From Vibrio gallaecicus (GTDB lineage: Bacteria; Pseudomonadota; Gammaproteobacteria; Enterobacterales; Vibrionaceae), in contig NZ_AP025490.1 of NCBI RefSeq assembly GCF_024347495.1, positions 2,480,001-2,544,000 of the forward strand: a DNA stretch of 64,000 nucleotides, read 5' to 3'. Positions 41,867-50,001 of this stretch are shown here, piece after piece. A model generated the notes under the pieces. The model searched no databases. It saw only the letters and a list, made by a program, of their open reading frames with translations, and was not told the origin of the DNA. Both the position numbers and the translations under genes were made by a program. The number at the start of each line of letters is the position of its first letter. Within the stretch, counting starts at the first letter, position 1.

Positions 41867-42098
41867 TGATTATAACTAAGCCGTCTATTTACCGATGAGA
41901 GCATACGAAATAATGATCTAACGAGTATAGAAATATAAACATCAGTAATTGAAACAGTGGGTAAGGTATAGAGCGATCTTGCCCACAACTTAAACGATAA
42001 TACTGATAAGCGCTATCTAGCTCGCCATTTGGCTGCTACATTATTTCTGTCACAACTTATAACATTGATGTATTTCACTAAAAATTTAGAGGTCGCTT

Positions 42099-42482
42099 AT
42101 GTTTCCAAACCTCACTGGATTAGGTATTCATGAACCTAAACAGATTGAACGCTACTCTCTTCGTCAAGAAGCTCACAAAGACATCCTTAAAATTTATTTC
42201 CGCAAGCAAAAAGGCGAACTCTTCGCTAAAAGCGTGAAATTCAAATACCCACGACAAGTCAAGAATGTGCTAGTTGATAGCGGTAGCCATCAGTACAAAG
42301 AAGTGACTGAAATAAACCGTAATTTAACGCTGGTTATCGATGAATTAAATAAGATCACAAAACCAGCACCTAAAGCTGAAGTCGATGTGAAAGAAAAGAT
42401 TCTTACTGATTTAAGACATCTTGAAAAAGTTGTCTCAAGTAAAATTGCGGAAATTGAAGCAGATTTAGAAAAACTAAAGTAG
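42099..42482 (+). CDS. yaeH: DUF3461/UPF0325 family protein, YaeH-like
   Basis: 127-residue cytoplasmic protein with the strongly conserved block [20 protein letters not shown] and [10 protein letters not shown] near the N-terminus and a C-terminal helix [19 protein letters not shown]. It matches E. coli YaeH, which also lies near glnD. The function is not known to me. GAGG six bases upstream gives a clear start, and a strong terminator follows. Confidence 0.88.
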   Translation: MFPNLTGLGIHEPKQIERYSLRQEAHKDILKIYFRKQKGELFAKSVKFKYPRQVKNVLVDSGSHQYKEVTEINRNLTLVIDELNKITKPAPKAEVDVKEKILTDLRHLEKVVSSKIAEIEADLEKLK

Positions 42483-42520
42483 GCTTTTTACCTACTTTAG
42501 CTTTTGAATTCCAAATATAT

Positions 42521-42551
42521 AAAGGGTTAATGCTGAGCATTAACCCTTTAT
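42521..42551 (+). terminator. Terminator after the DUF3461 gene
   Basis: Perfect 13-bp stem AAAGGGTTAATGC with its complement around TGA, then TTTATTTT. Confidence 0.9.
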
Positions 42552-42680
42552 TTTAAGCGTCTGTTTAGTTGATTTTAACGTTTATGTTTAGGTAGCTTTA
42601 AGTTCTATACTGTTTTAATTACCGTGTTGCTTGTTTTTCATAGGTCGCATTGGATAGTTTTGCGTAAAAAATCATTGCCG

Positions 42681-43427
42681 TTATAGCTGACCGTTTTTCA
42701 AATCCACCATCGACACTTCCCAGCCAAACGTCTCAAATAAACGTAACCAAGTCTCGTCCAGCCCAGCCGTCATGATCACCTCTTTTTCTGTAAAAGGGTG
42801 GATAAAACGTAATTCCGATGCATGTAATAATAAACGGTGCGAATCTAAATCATCTCTAAATAACCGGTTATGCTTGCCGTCACCATGGGATGTATCACCT
42901 ACAATTGGGTGTCTTAGGTGAGCCATATGCCTTCTTAATTGATGCTTTCGACCCGTTTTAGGTAGCATCTCTACTAAGCAATAACGGCTGGTAGGAAAAC
43001 GACCAGTAGAATAAGGCACTTCAACTTTAGCCAAAGGCTCGTAAACCGTAACCGCTTCTTGAGGCTCTTTATCCTCTTTAGCAAACTTATCTGCGATTTT
43101 ATCCAGTTCAACTTTTAAAGCGTAATCGAGCGTATCCCCTTCCTCTATCCAACCTCGTACGATGGCATGATAGGTCTTTTGCATCTCTTGGTTAGCAAAC
43201 ATTGGCATTACTTCAGACGCCACCTCACTCGAAAGAGCAAAAACCAGCACTCCAGATGTCGGTCTATCTAGGCGATGAAGTGGGAATACATGCTGACCTA
43301 TTTGATCTCGCAGTGTTTGCATCACAAACTGAGTTTCATGCTTATCTAACCAAGAACGGTGAACGAGCATCCCTGCGGGCTTGTTGACCGCAACAAAGTA
43401 TTCATCTTGATAAATGATTTCTAACAC
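42681..43427 (-). CDS. truC: tRNA pseudouridine(65) synthase
   Basis: Makes pseudouridine 65 in tRNA-Ile and tRNA-Asp. RluA-family core with the catalytic Asp in HRLDRPTSGVLVFAL, VNKPAGMLVHRSWLD near the N-terminus, and KTGRKHQLRRHMAHLRHPIVGD. I place the start at the GTG (43427) that gives an N-terminus aligned with E. coli TruC and shares one base with the yqcC stop. The ATG three codons upstream is only one base from the GAGG. It is followed by no obvious strong terminator. Confidence 0.92.
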   Translation of the reverse strand: MLEIIYQDEYFVAVNKPAGMLVHRSWLDKHETQFVMQTLRDQIGQHVFPLHRLDRPTSGVLVFALSSEVASEVMPMFANQEMQKTYHAIVRGWIEEGDTLDYALKVELDKIADKFAKEDKEPQEAVTVYEPLAKVEVPYSTGRFPTSRYCLVEMLPKTGRKHQLRRHMAHLRHPIVGDTSHGDGKHNRLFRDDLDSHRLLLHASELRFIHPFTEKEVIMTAGLDETWLRLFETFGWEVSMVDLKNGQL

Positions 43428-43741
43428 TACGCGCATACCTCATCAATTAAATTTAAAGTCTTCAGAATGCCATTCAGAGCCGGCTCTAATTTCCACACTT
43501 CATCAAAATAGGGCGATATTGAGAAACCTTTAGGCAATGGTTGATTAGCTTTGAGCATCTCACTTAACTTTTGAATAAACACCCACTGTAGCCACTGCTC
43601 TGGCTGTAAGGTATCTATTGCAAATGGTTCAACACTCGCTAAAGCTTGATCTGATGGTGGGAGAGTCTCCCATAACTTCGCTTCTTGCATTTGTTGCTTA
43701 AGTTGAACAAGTAATGAAGATAACTTTGCGGCAGCTGTCAT
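43427..43741 (-). CDS. yqcC: YqcC family protein
   Basis: 104-residue helical, soluble protein containing EPFAIDTLQPEQWLQWVFIQ (20 residues) and PKGFSISPYFDEV. It matches YqcC, which precedes truC in E. coli. Its function is unknown to me; tight coupling to truC suggests a link with tRNA modification, but this is inference. Confidence 0.85.
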   Translation of the reverse strand: MTAAAKLSSLLVQLKQQMQEAKLWETLPPSDQALASVEPFAIDTLQPEQWLQWVFIQKLSEMLKANQPLPKGFSISPYFDEVWKLEPALNGILKTLNLIDEVCA

Positions 43742-43828
43742 TTTTCACCAAGTAATTTGTCCTGTGACCTTGAAATTGGGCCATAGAGTACCATCTATTT
43801 AGTAAAGAAAGTTAGGACCTTATTACTC

Positions 43829-44866
43829 ATGGAAACAATTCATACTCTTACCCAGTTACTTAAGAATAGCGGCAGCCAATATAATATTTACGATCTTGGT
43901 CGACGTATTCAAAAAGTCGATAACAGCCTATTTTCGGATGTTGAACAGGGTAAGCAGCCCTACCCGTTTCCACTTCAAAAACAAGCTCATCTTGCAATTG
44001 CTTATTGGAATTCAGAAAAACAACCTTGGATTTGGTTCTTAAAGTTCAAACTTGATGAACGTGGATTGTTAAATCAAGGGGATGTGGGTAATTTTTTAAA
44101 GTTTGTTATTGAAGCTATGGGCACCCGTCTAAGTGGTGAAATGAGTGAAGATCAACAACAAAAATTATCTAACAATCCCTACACGTTCAAACCATCTGAA
44201 GACAAAATGGCAGTATTTCACAGCCAAGTAAGAGCTGAACTAGATTTACCGACAAGCCAATACTACGAACATGCTCAGCATTATTTCACAGGTGATCTTG
44301 GTTGGGAAAACTGGCAAACCGTAGGGTTACAAGGTATTACCGATATCTGCGCTCGACTAAGTAGCCAGCAAAATGGTGTTGCGGTACGTAAAGCATTAAT
44401 AAAACTGCCTAACGAGCCATTATATGCAACGCTAGGTGCTTTAGAGCATACGAAGATTTCCGACAAATTGGCAGAGCGCATCCAAGAGTTAGCAGAAAAT
44501 CAAATCAACAGCCAAGACCCAGATCTATTTTTACTGTCAGCCCTTGCTCGTGCACTATCAGGCGCTAAAAATACAATTAGCCATGCGGTTATATCTCAAA
44601 TCTTATCAAGTCCTAGACTGAGCCACCAAGAGGTACTTATTGGGTTAGCGGGTCGTAGTTGGCAAACTCTGCAAGATCCGATCATTGCCGAGCAATTCCT
44701 GCTTCGCTTAGCTCAAACAGGTAACCAAACGCTGTTTAACCAACTTTTTGCCGATCTCGTTATGATCCCTGCATTAAGAATGATTTTTTTACCACTATTG
44801 AATTCCAGCCCATCTCCAGAGTTAACCAATGCTTTGCTCAAACTTCAACAAGCAGCAAAAGCTTAA
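43829..44866 (+). CDS. DUF3549 family protein
   Basis: 345-residue cytoplasmic protein without signal peptide or transmembrane helix. The N-terminal part holds YNIYDLGRRIQKVDNSLF and QKQAHLAIAYWN; the C-terminal half is made of helical repeats that look like a solenoid (for example GALEHTKISDKLAERIQEL and LFLLSALARALSGAKN). I recognise it as the DUF3549 family of Vibrio and relatives. It is divergent from yqcC and followed by the DUF3301 gene. The function is unknown. Confidence 0.8.
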   Translation: METIHTLTQLLKNSGSQYNIYDLGRRIQKVDNSLFSDVEQGKQPYPFPLQKQAHLAIAYWNSEKQPWIWFLKFKLDERGLLNQGDVGNFLKFVIEAMGTRLSGEMSEDQQQKLSNNPYTFKPSEDKMAVFHSQVRAELDLPTSQYYEHAQHYFTGDLGWENWQTVGLQGITDICARLSSQQNGVAVRKALIKLPNEPLYATLGALEHTKISDKLAERIQELAENQINSQDPDLFLLSALARALSGAKNTISHAVISQILSSPRLSHQEVLIGLAGRSWQTLQDPIIAEQFLLRLAQTGNQTLFNQLFADLVMIPALRMIFLPLLNSSPSPELTNALLKLQQAAKA

Positions 44867-44871
44867 GTATT

Positions 44872-44899
44872 GATATTTGGTACTAGGTATTAGGTGCTG
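44872..44899 (+). repeat. Degenerate heptamer repeat after the DUF3549 gene
   Basis: Four consecutive 7-mers GATATTT, GGTACTA, GGTATTA and GGTGCTG, beginning five bases after the stop codon at 44864-44866. Confidence 0.6.
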
Positions 44900-44940
44900 A
44901 ATGAGAAAGCTTCAGATTATATGAAAGGAACACATCAGGA

Positions 44941-45255
44941 ATGATAGATAATCTACTGGCGATTTTACTGCTTTGCTTCTTCTGCTTCTTTTTTTGGCAG
45001 CAGCGTAGGCAGTCAGAATTGGCAAAATCAGCCATAGCGAAAAAATGTAAGCAACTGGATTTGCAACTGTTAAGTGTCGCTTTCAATGGTCATAAATTGA
45101 AAATGCCAGATGAACTCGCAATGAAAGTAAAATGGCGCTGGCACACCGTTTACCAATTTGAGTTTTCATCTTTGGGCGATGATTGTTACCACGGTAAACT
45201 AGTCATGATCGGCTTTCGACCTATGCACTTTGAGCTACAGCCCCATAAGATGTAG
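44941..45255 (+). CDS. DUF3301 family membrane-anchored protein
   Basis: 104 residues. A hydrophobic N-terminal helix (about residues 3-19, ending FCFFFWQQRRQS) anchors it, with a basic stop-transfer stretch. A small domain follows with MKVKWRWHTVYQFEFSSLGD and the C-terminal LVMIGFRPMHFELQPHKM. I recognise it as DUF3301. AAGGA lies 11 bases upstream. Its last 35 bases overlap the 3' end of the convergent acetyltransferase gene. Confidence 0.8.
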   Translation: MIDNLLAILLLCFFCFFFWQQRRQSELAKSAIAKKCKQLDLQLLSVAFNGHKLKMPDELAMKVKWRWHTVYQFEFSSLGDDCYHGKLVMIGFRPMHFELQPHKM

Positions 45256-45745
45256 TCGCTTTACTTCCATACGCTGAATATTGATATAAATAATAAGGGC
45301 CAAACTGATCTTGTTTGGCTTCTTGTTGCACAAACCCTAACTTTTCTAGCAACTTAATCGATGGTACATGGTCGATATTCACTGTAGCAAAAACCTCGGA
45401 TAAGTCTAATTCAAAACAAGCCATGGTGAAAAACGGTCGCAGAACTTCTGTCGCCAAACCTTCATTCCAGTACTCTTTATTAATGATATAGCCTAGCTCA
45501 TGCTTGCCTTCACTTTGTGTCACAAATAAGTGCCCTATATATTCACGAGTTTTGTTATCAATGATCGCTCGTGTAAAGCTTTGATTATCTGTAATTAAGT
45601 TTTCAAAGACACGCTTAGCTGAAGCAAGCGTATGGGGACCATTCATTTCTAATCGATTTATTGGACAACAATTTAATAAAATAAAATCGTGTTCTAAATG
45701 TTCAGTATACGGTACGAGTAAAGCTCTTGAAGTTGCAATCGTCAT
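45221..45745 (-). CDS. GNAT-family N-acetyltransferase (RimJ/RimL type)
   Basis: 174 residues from MTIATSRALLVPYTE. AGGA eight bases before this ATG is preferred over a GTG two codons upstream. GNAT marks are GYIINKEYWNEGLATEVLRP (a variant of the acetyl-CoA loop) and ATVNIDHVPSIKLLEKLGFV. The acceptor is unknown; relatives acetylate ribosomal protein N-termini, antibiotics or small molecules. Its C-terminal codons overlap the DUF3301 gene on the other strand. Confidence 0.85.
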   Translation of the reverse strand: MTIATSRALLVPYTEHLEHDFILLNCCPINRLEMNGPHTLASAKRVFENLITDNQSFTRAIIDNKTREYIGHLFVTQSEGKHELGYIINKEYWNEGLATEVLRPFFTMACFELDLSEVFATVNIDHVPSIKLLEKLGFVQQEAKQDQFGPYYLYQYSAYGSKATTSYGAVAQSA

Positions 45746-45851
45746 TTCCACATTCCTTGTGTTGACTGTTTATTTCAGTGATAAATCGTGTATTCAAAGT
45801 GACAAGTTAAACTTTATAAAACAGCGTGGCTTTGTTTTAAAGGAGCAGAAA

Positions 45852-46258
45852 AAGAAAAGCCCCGACACCGAAGTGTCAGGGCTATAGTCTTACTCGCAGC
45901 AGTCCGGCTACTTATTAATGCTCCATGCATCATCCATAATAGTGGCTGTAATCCTTCAGCTCTTTCCTTTACTTCGCCGTCCTAGCGGTGTCCAATCATC
46001 CTGAAAGCTAACAATCCTAGTTAGCGCACATCACTTGTTCCGTGAGCGGTGTCCTTTACATCATCCTGATGTTGTTCCAAAACCTTCATCCAAAAGGTGT
46101 CCATTGTCATTCCGTTGCAGCTAACATCCTATTAACTGTTGTTTCCCTACAATGTCCTTTACTCCATGCTTGATTACTAATCCTAAGTAACCAAATCTTC
46201 ATCCTGAAGATGACCAAATCCGTGGTGCTTTCCTGTTCCGTGTCAGTATCCTTCCGAC
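45852..46258 (-). ncRNA. csrB: CsrB regulatory RNA
   Basis: About 400 nt, with no open frame. The minus strand carries 27 GGA triplets, many as loop motifs such as CATCAGGATGATG and CTTCAGGATGAAG, the binding sites for CsrA. The 3' part contains AGTAGCCGGACTGCTGCGAG, close to E. coli CsrB, and ends with a terminator (stem AGCCCTGACAC/GTGTCGGGGCT, 45858-45883, then T-run). By titrating CsrA it controls carbon storage, motility and virulence traits. It lies near yqcC-truC, as in E. coli. The 5' end is estimated from an AT-rich -10 region around 46261-46270. Confidence 0.95.
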
Positions 46259-46417
46259 AAGATATAATTTACGTGATTGGCTATTTTAAACAATAGATTC
46301 AGGTCACACTTCCGAACATACAATAGTTGTTAAATATATATTACACTTAAAAATCAGCAATTTAGAATTTTACGGTATATTTACACCATATCTAAACTTA
46401 CTTTCTCTCACACCCTT

Positions 46418-46435
46418 TGTAAGAGATCTCGCACA
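46418..46435. promoter_or_regulatory. GacA/VarA/UvrY upstream activating site of csrB
   Basis: TGTAAGAGATCTCGCACA matches the imperfect palindrome TGTAAGNNATNNCTTACA bound by GacA-type response regulators, and lies about 160-175 bases before the predicted csrB start, the distance usual for these RNAs. Confidence 0.85.
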
Positions 46436-46515
46436 AGCCTTGGGCGCTTTTGATATTCGCTAAAAACCACTAGAACAAGTATTATGCGGTATCAACGAAA
46501 ATGGAGGTCATTATC

Positions 46516-46803
46516 ATGCTGACTAAAGATGTTTCAGAAGAATTAAGAGCCGTACTTGAAGGACTGCAAGCGCAAGGAAAAGAACCAACCGTTGCGCTGG
46601 TTAAAGCGAGAATGAGCACTTCAGTTCCAATGCCTGCACTTATCACAACCATTAAAAGCTGGAAAAGTGCGAACCGAATTCCCAAAATTGAAGTGGCGGC
46701 TTCTGAGCAACCCGAGATAAACAGAGTATCTCAACTTGAGCAACAGGTGCTCGATTTAACCGCACGAATTACAGCTCTAGAAGCTCAGTTGTCAGATAAA
46801 TAA
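46516..46803 (+). CDS. Small putative DNA-binding protein, KfrA N-terminal-like
   Basis: 95 residues from MLTKDVSEELRAVLEGLQ. GGAGG lies eight bases before this ATG; a longer frame starting inside the ribosome site is rejected. The segment GKEPTVALVKARMSTSVPM followed by LITTIKSWKSANRIP resembles the N-terminal DNA-binding part of KfrA-type proteins. The C-terminus (RVSQLEQQVLDLTARITALE) is a short leucine-heptad coiled coil that probably dimerises. It is transcribed away from csrB and has the GacA-type site in its upstream region. Confidence 0.72.
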   Translation: MLTKDVSEELRAVLEGLQAQGKEPTVALVKARMSTSVPMPALITTIKSWKSANRIPKIEVAASEQPEINRVSQLEQQVLDLTARITALEAQLSDK

Positions 46804-46889
46804 TCGATATAACACAAATTTAAGGTCATTCGTTTTAAGTACTAAGACTCGAACTTTTAATTAATGCCCCAAGATAAAGAGAATTAATC

Positions 46890-47333
46890 ATGAAAATATG
46901 GGTTGATGCCGATGCCTGTCCAAAAGTAATTAGAGAAACCATCGTTCGTGCAGCAGAAAGAACAGGAGTTGAATGTACTTTTGTTGCAAACCATCTAGTC
47001 CCTGTCCCTAAGCGCAACAATATACATTCCATTCAAGTGCCAAGTGGCTTTGACATTGCTGATGATGAAATAGTGAAACGAACAGAGCCAGGTGATCTTG
47101 TGATTACTTCAGACATCCCTCTAGCAGACGAAGTCATCACTAAGGGAGGGCAAGCTCTAAGTTCTCGAGGTGAGCTTTACACTAAAGAAACGATCAAAGC
47201 GCGCCTCAATATTCGAGATTTTATGGACACCATGCGTTCAAGCGGAATTCAAACGGGCGGTCCAAGCTCATTATCTCAAACAGACCGACGCGAATTTGCT
47301 AATCATTTAGATAAAATTTTAGCTAAACGTTAA
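46890..47333 (+). CDS. yaiI: UPF0178/DUF188 family protein YaiI
   Basis: 147 residues. [20 protein letters not shown] is the family's hallmark N-terminus with conserved acidic residues, and [16 protein letters not shown] is the second acidic motif, resembling a PIN-like nuclease fold. No function is established to my knowledge. It is followed by a bidirectional terminator. Confidence 0.88.
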   Translation: MKIWVDADACPKVIRETIVRAAERTGVECTFVANHLVPVPKRNNIHSIQVPSGFDIADDEIVKRTEPGDLVITSDIPLADEVITKGGQALSSRGELYTKETIKARLNIRDFMDTMRSSGIQTGGPSSLSQTDRREFANHLDKILAKR

Positions 47334-47414
47334 TCCATATTTATTGAGAGACTCCGTTGATTGAAATCTAAAGCTGCTAAATTTTGGTTTCATCACTTAG
47401 GCTGTTAAAACAAA

Positions 47415-47443
47415 AAAAACCTGCATCAAGTGCAGGTTTTTTA
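47415..47443. terminator. Bidirectional terminator between yaiI and the abgT-family gene
   Basis: Stem AAAACCTGCA/TGCAGGTTTT with a small loop, A-run before and T-run after. Confidence 0.88.
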
Positions 47444-47518
47444 TTATCTCAATTTTAGAGCTTAGCTATATAAGCATGAAGCTCGAATAAAGTAAGCGTG
47501 TTGCTCTAGTAAAATTGA

Positions 47519-49105
47519 TTAAGGCGTGTAGAACGTTGCGGCGCCCGGACCAACAGGTAAACCAAAGACGAATACCCATAAGTAGAACAAAATACTCCAA
47601 CCGAACATGAATACCATAGAGTAAGGCAACATAGTTGCAATTAGAGTACCAATACCTAAGTTCTTCATATAACGAGTTGCTACCGCAAGGATAAGACCGA
47701 AGTAGCTCATCATAGGTGTAATGATGTTGGTTGTTGAATCGCCGATACGGTAAGCCGCTTGAATCGTTTCAGGTGCGTAGCCTACTAGCATTAGCATAGG
47801 AACGAAGATAGGAGCCGTCACTGCCCACTGAGCAGAAGCCGAGCCAATCATCAAGTTGATGAAACCACACATTAAAATAAATGCGAAGAACAACATTGGA
47901 CCCGTTAAGCCAATATCTTGTAAGAAGCTTGCGCCACCTACAGCAACTACTTGACCAAAGTTCGTCCACTTAAAGAAAGCGACAAACTGCGCAGCAAAGA
48001 ATACTAGAACAATATACATGCCCATTGAAGACATAGACGTTGCCATTGCATTAATCACATCACGGTCATTTTTCATTGAACCGGTGATTTTTCCATAAAC
48101 AAAGCCAGGAATTGCAAAGAATACAAAGATAAACGCAACGATACTCTTCAGGAATGGAGAACCTGAAATAGTACCCGCCTCTGAACGTAAAACACCGTCA
48201 GCAGGAACTACAGTCCAAGCTAAAAGCGCACTAACGATTAATACTGCAACCCCAGCAAATTTAAGACCTTTCTTCTCAATAGCAGTGAGCTTGCCCATTG
48301 AGTCATTTGAAAGATCTTCAGACGCGTCTTCATCGTTGTATTTACCCAGTTTAGGTTCAACAATCTTCTCTGTTACAAATGCACCAGCAATAGAGATAAA
48401 GAAGGTTGAAACAAACATGAAGTACCAGTTTGATTCAGGGCCAACAGAGTAAGAAGGGTCAAGCATTTGTGCTGCGGTTTCTGTAATACCAGAAAGCAGT
48501 GGATCAACCGTACCGATAAGTAGGTTTGCAGAATAACCACCAGATACACCAGCAAATGCTGCCGCTAGACCTGCTAATGGGTGACGACCCAATGAGTGGA
48601 AAAGCATTGCTGCAAGAGGGATAAGTACTACGTAACCTAGCTCTGAAGCAGTGTTAGAGATAATACCAGCAAATACCACGGTTACAGTAACCATGCGCTG
48701 AGATGCGCCCATTACCATGCCGCGCATTGCCGCAGATAACAGACCTGAGTGTTCAGCGATCGCAACACCTAGCATGGCAACAAGCACGGTACCAAGTGGC
48801 GCAAAGCCAACAAAGTTCTTAACTAGATTAGTTACGATTAGTTGTAAGCCTTCAGCATTAAGTAAGCTTACAACGTGGATCATGCCATCAGCAGCACGAC
48901 CGCTAGCACCTTCTGGGCGAGGATCCATTACAGATACTTCGAAGTAACCAGCAATTCCTGAAGAGACTAGGATTGCGACACAGAAGATTGCGAAAAGAGT
49001 GATTGGGTGGGGTAAAAGGTTCCCCAAATATTCAACGCCATCGAGAAAGCGGGTAAAAATAGGTTTCTTTGGCGAATTGTTTTTTATTGAAGCTGATGAA
49101 CTCAT
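47519..49105 (-). CDS. AbgT-family transporter
   Basis: 528 residues from MSSSASIKNNSPKKP. GGAGGG five bases upstream supports this ATG over a longer frame. It has about 11 hydrophobic segments, with LFAIFCVAILVSSGIAGYF first, and family segments such as GVAIAEHSGLLSAAMRG and NIITPMMSYFGLILAVATRY (20 residues). The family includes E. coli AbgT (p-aminobenzoyl-glutamate uptake) and MtrF/YdaH (sulfonamide and antimetabolite efflux). The sequence does not decide between import and export. No aminobenzoyl-glutamate hydrolase genes lie beside it. Confidence 0.9.
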   Translation of the reverse strand: MSSSASIKNNSPKKPIFTRFLDGVEYLGNLLPHPITLFAIFCVAILVSSGIAGYFEVSVMDPRPEGASGRAADGMIHVVSLLNAEGLQLIVTNLVKNFVGFAPLGTVLVAMLGVAIAEHSGLLSAAMRGMVMGASQRMVTVTVVFAGIISNTASELGYVVLIPLAAMLFHSLGRHPLAGLAAAFAGVSGGYSANLLIGTVDPLLSGITETAAQMLDPSYSVGPESNWYFMFVSTFFISIAGAFVTEKIVEPKLGKYNDEDASEDLSNDSMGKLTAIEKKGLKFAGVAVLIVSALLAWTVVPADGVLRSEAGTISGSPFLKSIVAFIFVFFAIPGFVYGKITGSMKNDRDVINAMATSMSSMGMYIVLVFFAAQFVAFFKWTNFGQVVAVGGASFLQDIGLTGPMLFFAFILMCGFINLMIGSASAQWAVTAPIFVPMLMLVGYAPETIQAAYRIGDSTTNIITPMMSYFGLILAVATRYMKNLGIGTLIATMLPYSMVFMFGWSILFYLWVFVFGLPVGPGAATFYTP

Positions 49106-49189
49106 CAGTTCCCTCCTTGTAGTGATTCCTGTGCAATTGTGACAAAAATGTTCAAATTGCCAGCGAAGGGTACGCGACAACATTATCAA

Positions 49190-49492
49190 TTAGAAACTCA
49201 AAATGTTACAAAATGTGTAACAGGCAGGTATTCTTAACTAAATTTAAACAATTAATTAGCAAATAAATCTAAATTAAATACAAAATTAAGATTTATAGTT
49301 CACAACCACCCATTCACCGGAGGTATAACTAAAAATATAACTCTTTGATTTCTTTAAACAACAAGACACAGCGTACGATAAATATACACTCTACATTTGG
49401 TAAAGCTTCTCTCGAAGGAAAAGAAAAACAGGCAAATAAATGAAGTTTGACTTTCCCCTCGTTTTTACACACGAGTCACATCATATTGACGG
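49190..49492. other. Intergenic region between the abgT-family gene and rpmJ2
   Basis: AT-rich, about 300 bases. It holds a perfect inverted repeat described separately and a weak CTCGT/ACGAG hairpin near 49458-49475. I see no open frame with a ribosome site. Confidence 0.6.
49204..49222. promoter_or_regulatory. Candidate operator upstream of the abgT-family gene
   Basis: Perfect palindrome TGTTACA-AAATG-TGTAACA, about 100 bases before the transporter start. The arms resemble sites of several regulator families; the protein that binds is unknown. Confidence 0.5.
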
Positions 49493-49618
49493 TCATTTTT
49501 GAACCGCTTTAAACCTCGGGTTAGTTTTGCAAATCACATAAAGGCGCCCTTTTCTCTTTACGATTTGGCAATCAGGGTGTCGATTTTTAGCGCTTTTTAG
49601 TGAACTTAATACCTTCAT
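49493..49618 (-). CDS. rpmJ2: 50S ribosomal protein L36, type B (YkgO-like)
   Basis: 41 residues, beginning [20 protein letters not shown] and ending [14 protein letters not shown] lies seven bases upstream, and it starts ten bases after the rpmE2 stop. The sequence matches the alternative L36 that replaces the zinc-binding form in zinc shortage; it keeps only two Cys and lacks the zinc ribbon. It ends about five residues before the lysine-rich tail of E. coli YkgO. Confidence 0.93.
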   Translation of the reverse strand: MKVLSSLKSAKNRHPDCQIVKRKGRLYVICKTNPRFKAVQK

Positions 49619-49628
49619 TTTAATGTCC

Positions 49629-49880
49629 TTATTTAACGATCTTTCCAAATCTACGTTTAAAGTTAGCAATTCGCCCTTCTTGGCTTACAACTCGTTGCTT
49701 ACCAGTGTAGAAAGGGTGAGATTCAGAAGACACGTCTAAGGTGCAATAAGGGTACGTTTTCCCATCTTTCCATTCGATGGTTCTGTCAGTTTTAAGAGTT
49801 GAACCAACAACAAAATACTCATCTACACTCGTGTCATGAAATACAACAGGGCGGTAGTCTGGGTGAATTCCTTCTTTCAT
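49629..49880 (-). CDS. rpmE2: 50S ribosomal protein L31, type B (YkgM-like)
   Basis: 83 residues beginning [18 protein letters not shown]. It lacks the CxxC zinc motif of the housekeeping L31 and has one Cys, the zinc-independent form. [11 protein letters not shown] and FKRRFGKI are family marks. GAGGA supports the start. It forms an operon with rpmJ2. In other gammaproteobacteria this pair is repressed by Zur, which fits the palindromes upstream. Confidence 0.96.
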   Translation of the reverse strand: MKEGIHPDYRPVVFHDTSVDEYFVVGSTLKTDRTIEWKDGKTYPYCTLDVSSESHPFYTGKQRVVSQEGRIANFKRRFGKIVK

Positions 49881-49901
49881 AATTTCCTCTACGCTTAATT
49901 T

Positions 49902-49936
49902 GAAATGTTATAACATACCAAATGATAACCATTATC
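49902..49936. promoter_or_regulatory. Two adjacent palindromes resembling Zur and Fur sites
   Basis: GAAATGTTATAACATAC (49902-49918) contains the perfect palindrome ATGTTATAACAT and resembles a Zur half-site pattern. CCAAATGATAACCATTATC (49918-49936) matches 15 of 19 positions of the Fur consensus GATAATGATAATCATTATC. They lie 22-56 bases before the rpmE2 start. Confidence 0.65.
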
Positions 49937-50001
49937 AATTAAAAGTAAAGGGATAAAATGTGCTACCTTTGCATTCTTTCTCGTAAAACAGCGCCTTTCC
50001 G

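Noticed and set aside
45855..46260. Many similar short motifs that could suggest a CRISPR array or a repeat-rich coding region
   Set aside because: The motifs are irregularly spaced, contain no constant repeat of CRISPR length, and fit CsrA-binding hairpins; the 3' terminator and upstream GacA site make it csrB.
47440..47519. Imperfect 22-bp duplication after the abgT-family stop codon
   Set aside because: Only about 13 of 22 positions agree between two copies, too weak to add to the stop-proximal repeats; a partial inverted repeat explains part of it.
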